The notes under the pieces were generated by a model. That model did not search any database, was not told the origin of the DNA, and saw only the letters and a list, made by a program, of their open reading frames with translations. Shown here piece after piece: positions 13,276 through 15,091 of a stretch of DNA of 15,091 nt; position 1 is the stretch's first letter; each line of letters opens with the position of its first letter. The position numbers were made by a program, and so were the translations under genes. The DNA is from JAICLK01 sp036489905. Its GTDB lineage: Bacteria > Patescibacteriota > Saccharimonadia > Saccharimonadales > UBA4665. Where the stretch lies: NCBI GenBank assembly GCA_036489905.1, contig DASXEX010000052.1, positions 1-15,091 on the forward strand, in the 5' to 3' direction.

Positions 13276-13755
13276 ATGGCAAAAGGTTTTAACAAAGTTA
13301 TCTTGATGGGCAACCTGACGCGCGATCCCGAAACGCGCACTATTCCGAGCGGACAAACTGTCACCAATTTCGGCTTGGCGGTCAACCGCACGTGGCGCGG
13401 TGCTGACGGCACGAACCAAGAAAGCGTTAGCTACATTGACTGCGTGGCGTGGGGCAAAACCGGCGAAATCGTAGCGCAATACATGCAAAAAGGCCGCCCG
13501 ATTTTGGTGAGCGGCCGACTCGACCAACGCAGCTGGGAACAGGATGGACAAAAGCGCAGCAAAGTCGAGGTGATTGTCGAGGACTTCAACTTTGTTGGCG
13601 GCGGCGCGGGCGGTGACAATGGCGGTTCGGCTCAGGCGAGCGCGTCGAGCTCAAGCTCAACAAATTCGGCAAAGCCATCTACCAAGAAAAAAGACGATGT
13701 CGTCATCGAAGACATTGGCGACGAGCCGATCAACCTCGACGACATCCCATTTTAG
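13276..13755 (+). CDS. ssb: Single-stranded DNA-binding protein
   Basis: 159 residues. SSB coats single-stranded DNA during replication, repair and recombination. The OB-fold is at about 1-108 (MAKGFNKVILMGNLTRDPETRTIPSGQTVTNFGLAVNRTW...YIDCVAWGKTGEIVAQYMQKGRPILVSGRLDQRSWE). A flexible Gly/Ser/Ala/Lys linker follows, then the acidic tip ending in DDIPF, the conserved docking peptide for partner proteins. The start is ATG at 13276 with GAGAGGGA about 7 nt upstream. It sits 26 nt after rpsF and 117 nt before rpsR, the classic S6-SSB-S18 order. Confidence 0.96.
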   Translation: MAKGFNKVILMGNLTRDPETRTIPSGQTVTNFGLAVNRTWRGADGTNQESVSYIDCVAWGKTGEIVAQYMQKGRPILVSGRLDQRSWEQDGQKRSKVEVIVEDFNFVGGGAGGDNGGSAQASASSSSSTNSAKPSTKKKDDVVIEDIGDEPINLDDIPF

Positions 13756-13758
13756 CGC

Positions 13759-13785
13759 ATGAGACAAACCTACGGTTTTTCTCAT
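13759..13785 (+). promoter_or_regulatory. Stem-loop after ssb
   Basis: ATGAGA (13759-13764) pairs with TCTCAT (13780-13785). After one mismatch, AAACC (13766-13770) pairs with GGTTT (13774-13778) around a TAC loop. It starts 4 nt after the ssb stop codon. No T-tract follows the stem, so it is more likely a processing or stability element than a terminator. Confidence 0.5.
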
Positions 13786-13786
13786 C

Positions 13787-13832
13787 GGACCTTGCGAAAT
13801 AAATTCGCATTTCGCTAACGCGAAACCAGTCC
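13787..13832 (+). promoter_or_regulatory. Predicted three-way junction in the rpsR leader
   Basis: GGAC (13787-13790) pairs with GTCC (13829-13832) and encloses two adjacent hairpins: TGCGAA (13793-13798)/TTCGCA (13804-13809), and TTTCGC (13810-13815)/GCGAAA (13820-13825). A competing pairing, GCGAAAT (13794-13800) with ATTTCGC (13809-13815), would disrupt both. Together with the preceding stem it fills most of the 117-nt space before rpsR. It may be an S18 or S6:S18 control site; no known motif was recognised. Confidence 0.5.
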
Positions 13833-13872
13833 TGCTCTTTTCCCAACAATAAGCAGAAAGGAATTAGTTTTT

Positions 13873-14076
13873 ATGGCAAAGATTTTTAAGCACAGAACAG
13901 ACGTAGCCTATTTTGACTACAAAGATTTCAAGACGTTGCAAAGCTACGTGAATCAATATGGGCAGATTGAAACGCGCAAAAAGACCGGCTTGACCGAGTC
14001 GCAGCAACGGCAATTAGCTAAAGCTATCAAACGCGCCCGCCACCTCGCGATGCTGCCATTCGTGGCTAATAACTAG
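13873..14076 (+). CDS. rpsR: 30S ribosomal protein S18
   Basis: 67 residues. S18 pairs with S6 on the 30S platform. The core is DYKDFKTLQSYVNQYGQIETRKKTGLTESQQRQLAKAIKRARHLAMLPFV, where ETRKKTGLT and IKRARxxAMLPF are the family hallmarks. It has the short N-terminal arm typical of small S18 proteins and no zinc cysteines. The start is ATG at 13873, with AAAGGA (13857-13862) 10 nt upstream. The 117-nt leader is highly structured. It ends 11 nt before efp. Confidence 0.95.
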   Translation: MAKIFKHRTDVAYFDYKDFKTLQSYVNQYGQIETRKKTGLTESQQRQLAKAIKRARHLAMLPFVANN

Positions 14077-14087
14077 GAGTTTTGCGG

Positions 14088-14654
14088 ATGGCTTTGAGCA
14101 TTACCGATCTCAAAAAAGGGACGATTTTTCAGAAGGGCGGCGTGCCGTATCGCGTGGTTGAGTACGGGCAGAAAGTCGTGGGACGCGGCGGGTCGATTGT
14201 GAATGTGCGGATCAAAAGTTTGCTCGACGGCAAGGTTTTGGAAAAGACTTTCAAGGGAAACGAGCAGATCGACAGCGCAGACGTGACGAACCAAAGCGTG
14301 CAATATTTGTACAATGACGGCGTGACCTTCCATTTCATGAACGAAGAAACGTTTGAGCAATTTGAAGTTTCGAGCGATTTGGTCGGCGACGGTGCGGGCT
14401 ATTTAAAAGAAGGCGATAAAGTGACGCTGCAATTTTTCGACGGCCGCCCGATAAACGTCGACCTGCCCAAAAATGTGCCGCTGAGAGTTGTCTACGCCGA
14501 GGATGTCGTCAAAGGCGACACGAGCACTTCTGTTTTGAAAGACGCGGAACTCGAAACCGGCATCCACGTAAAAGTTCCGGCTTTCGTCAAACAAGGCGAC
14601 GTCATCTCGGTCGACACCACAACCGGCGCCTACCGCGAACGCGTGAAGGAGTAG
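14088..14654 (+). CDS. efp: Elongation factor P
   Basis: 188 residues, normal length. EF-P enters the ribosome E site to rescue stalling at polyproline stretches. Domain I (1-65) begins MALSITDLKKGTIFQKGGVPYRVVEY. Two OB domains follow (about 66-128 and 130-188), ending in the signature TTTGAYRERV. The tip loop reads VGRGGS, placing Arg33 where E. coli has the beta-lysylated Lys34 (PGKGQA). This position is arginine in the rhamnosylated EF-P group, but whether this lineage modifies it is unknown. The start is ATG at 14088, 8 nt after AGGAG (14075-14079). A TTG at 14082 is in frame but does not suit the Shine-Dalgarno. Several proline-rich proteins in the window, especially the DHH-like one, are plausible clients. 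Confidence 0.96.
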   Translation: MALSITDLKKGTIFQKGGVPYRVVEYGQKVVGRGGSIVNVRIKSLLDGKVLEKTFKGNEQIDSADVTNQSVQYLYNDGVTFHFMNEETFEQFEVSSDLVGDGAGYLKEGDKVTLQFFDGRPINVDLPKNVPLRVVYAEDVVKGDTSTSVLKDAELETGIHVKVPAFVKQGDVISVDTTTGAYRERVKE

Positions 14655-14656
14655 GC

Positions 14657-14925
14657 ATGGCCGAAAAGCTGTGGCTTGATCAGGCACTGGTGGTGTGCGG
14701 GTTGGTGGCGACGCGGAGCCAGGCGGAGAGTTATGTTAAACTAGCGTAGAGGCCGTACCTATTAATGAGGGAAAAGACGGCGTAGTATATATTTCTGCGG
14801 CCGGGCATTGTGGCTGTCGACGTGAGCTTCATCAGTTTGCGCAAAATTTTGCGGCACGTTATCAAGCTTAGCTCGCCCAAAAGTGAAATCATTGCCCCGG
14901 TCCAGCCGCGGTTCGAAGCGCTGCA
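14657..14925 (+). pseudogene. tlyA: Remnant of tlyA (rRNA 2'-O-methyltransferase / hemolysin A family)
   Basis: Three pieces remain. 14657-14746 encodes MAEKLWLDQALVVCGLVATR followed by SQAESYVKLA, the start of the S4-like domain, and ends at a TAG (14747-14749). 14746-14805 continues the S4-like part in another frame (VEAVPINEGKDGVVYISAAG). 14810 to about 14922, back in the first frame, encodes VAVDVSFISLRKIL and SEIIAPVQPRFEA, matching the IDVSFISLxKxL...LVKPQFE block of TlyA methyltransferases. Most of the methyltransferase domain between them (roughly 100 residues) is missing, and a second in-frame TAG lies at 14783-14785. It starts 2 nt after efp, so it was once part of that operon. An IS5-type element lies just downstream. 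Confidence 0.82.
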
Positions 14926-14976
14926 TCTGACCTCAAACACAGGAGCACTAAGACCCTGACAAAATCCCTCTAATGC

Positions 14977-14994
14977 TATACTGTCTCCAAGGAG
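14977..14994 (+). promoter_or_regulatory. -10 box and Shine-Dalgarno of the transposase gene
   Basis: TATACT (14977-14982) could be a -10, with CTGACA (14956-14961) as a -35 at a short 15-bp spacing. AAGGAG (14989-14994) is a clear Shine-Dalgarno 6 nt before the ATG at 15001. The left terminal repeat of the element should lie between about 14923 and 14975 but cannot be defined without the other end. Confidence 0.45.
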
Positions 14995-15000
14995 AACTGT

Positions 15001-15091
15001 ATGGCAAAACAAACAAAAGAATACAAACACCACTATCCATCTGACTTAACGGACGGGCAATGGCTCGTTTTAGAGCCATTGCTTCATCTGG
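15001..15091 (+). mobile_element. 5' end of an IS5-family transposase gene (continues beyond window)
   Basis: 30 codons are visible: MAKQTKEYKHHYPSDLTDGQ followed by WLVLEPLLHL. The pattern Y-P-S-D-L-T-D-x-Q-W-x-x-x-E-P-L-L is the N-terminal signature of IS5-family (DUF4096) DDE transposases, which cut and paste insertion sequences. The DDE catalytic core lies outside the window. The start is ATG at 15001 behind AAGGAG. The element lies immediately downstream of the broken tlyA, which suggests that insertion and local deletion went together. Confidence 0.85.

Noticed and set aside
13759..13785. Intrinsic terminator after ssb
   Set aside because: The T-run lies inside the stem rather than after it, and rpsR and efp follow without an obvious new promoter.
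14747..14785. Stop-codon recoding (TAG read-through) to rescue tlyA
   Set aside because: The S4-like continuation lies in another frame and about 100 residues are missing, so damage explains it. All other genes fit the standard code.
14731..15033. 100-codon minus-strand frame across the tlyA relic and IS start
   Set aside because: It crosses both the degraded gene and the transposase start, with no recognisable protein features.

Overview
The window reads as a chromosomal segment of a Patescibacteria/CPR bacterium, most likely a Candidatus Saccharibacteria (TM7) relative. This is inferred from compact genes, moderately high GC in the housekeeping genes, several starts that sit directly behind a -10 box with no Shine-Dalgarno, and a mix of conserved translation and RNA-decay genes with divergent active sites. 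The standard genetic code fits every gene. No rRNA, tRNA or CRISPR array was seen.

Layout. 1-105: C-terminal tail of a probable transposase or integrase. 222-2696: a DHH-phosphoesterase-fold protein with a degenerate active site and a 340-residue proline-rich tail, then truB. 2732-3199 (minus): an unrecognised membrane protein between truB and rpsO, where ribF often lies in other bacteria. 3295-6002: rpsO and pnp, separated by a roughly 300-nt intergenic region holding a 126-nt hairpin, 14-bp-period repeats and a nested stem leader. 5989-8923: a small two-TM protein overlapping pnp, a family-4-type uracil-DNA glycosylase, and RNase J. 9010-11190: ftsK. 11237-11905: a vapBC-type toxin-antitoxin pair. 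11911-12057: a second, diverged copy of the ftsK 3' end. 12148-12648: an unrecognised protein. 12857-14654: rpsF-ssb-rpsR-efp. 14657-14925: a wrecked tlyA. 15001 onward: the start of an IS5-type transposase running off the window.

How the genes work together. The left half is the classic truB/rpsO/pnp neighbourhood (rRNA/tRNA modification, ribosome, RNA decay). It is followed by the other major RNA-decay enzyme (RNase J), a DNA-repair glycosylase and the division/chromosome-segregation translocase FtsK. The right half is the S6-SSB-S18 replication/ribosome operon extended by EF-P. Mobile or accessory DNA sits at four places: both ends, the ftsK 3' end, and possibly the minus-strand membrane gene.

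Most notable observations. (a) vapBC is bracketed by two alleles of the ftsK 3' end. (b) The DHH-family protein has lost its metal-binding residues. (c) Key residues are substituted in the UDG (Fe-S cysteines), RNase J (a zinc histidine) and EF-P (Arg at the modified tip). (d) There are structured, undescribed-looking leaders before pnp and rpsR. (e) Leaderless and Shine-Dalgarno-led genes are clearly separated. All calls come from reading the sequence; no database search was run.
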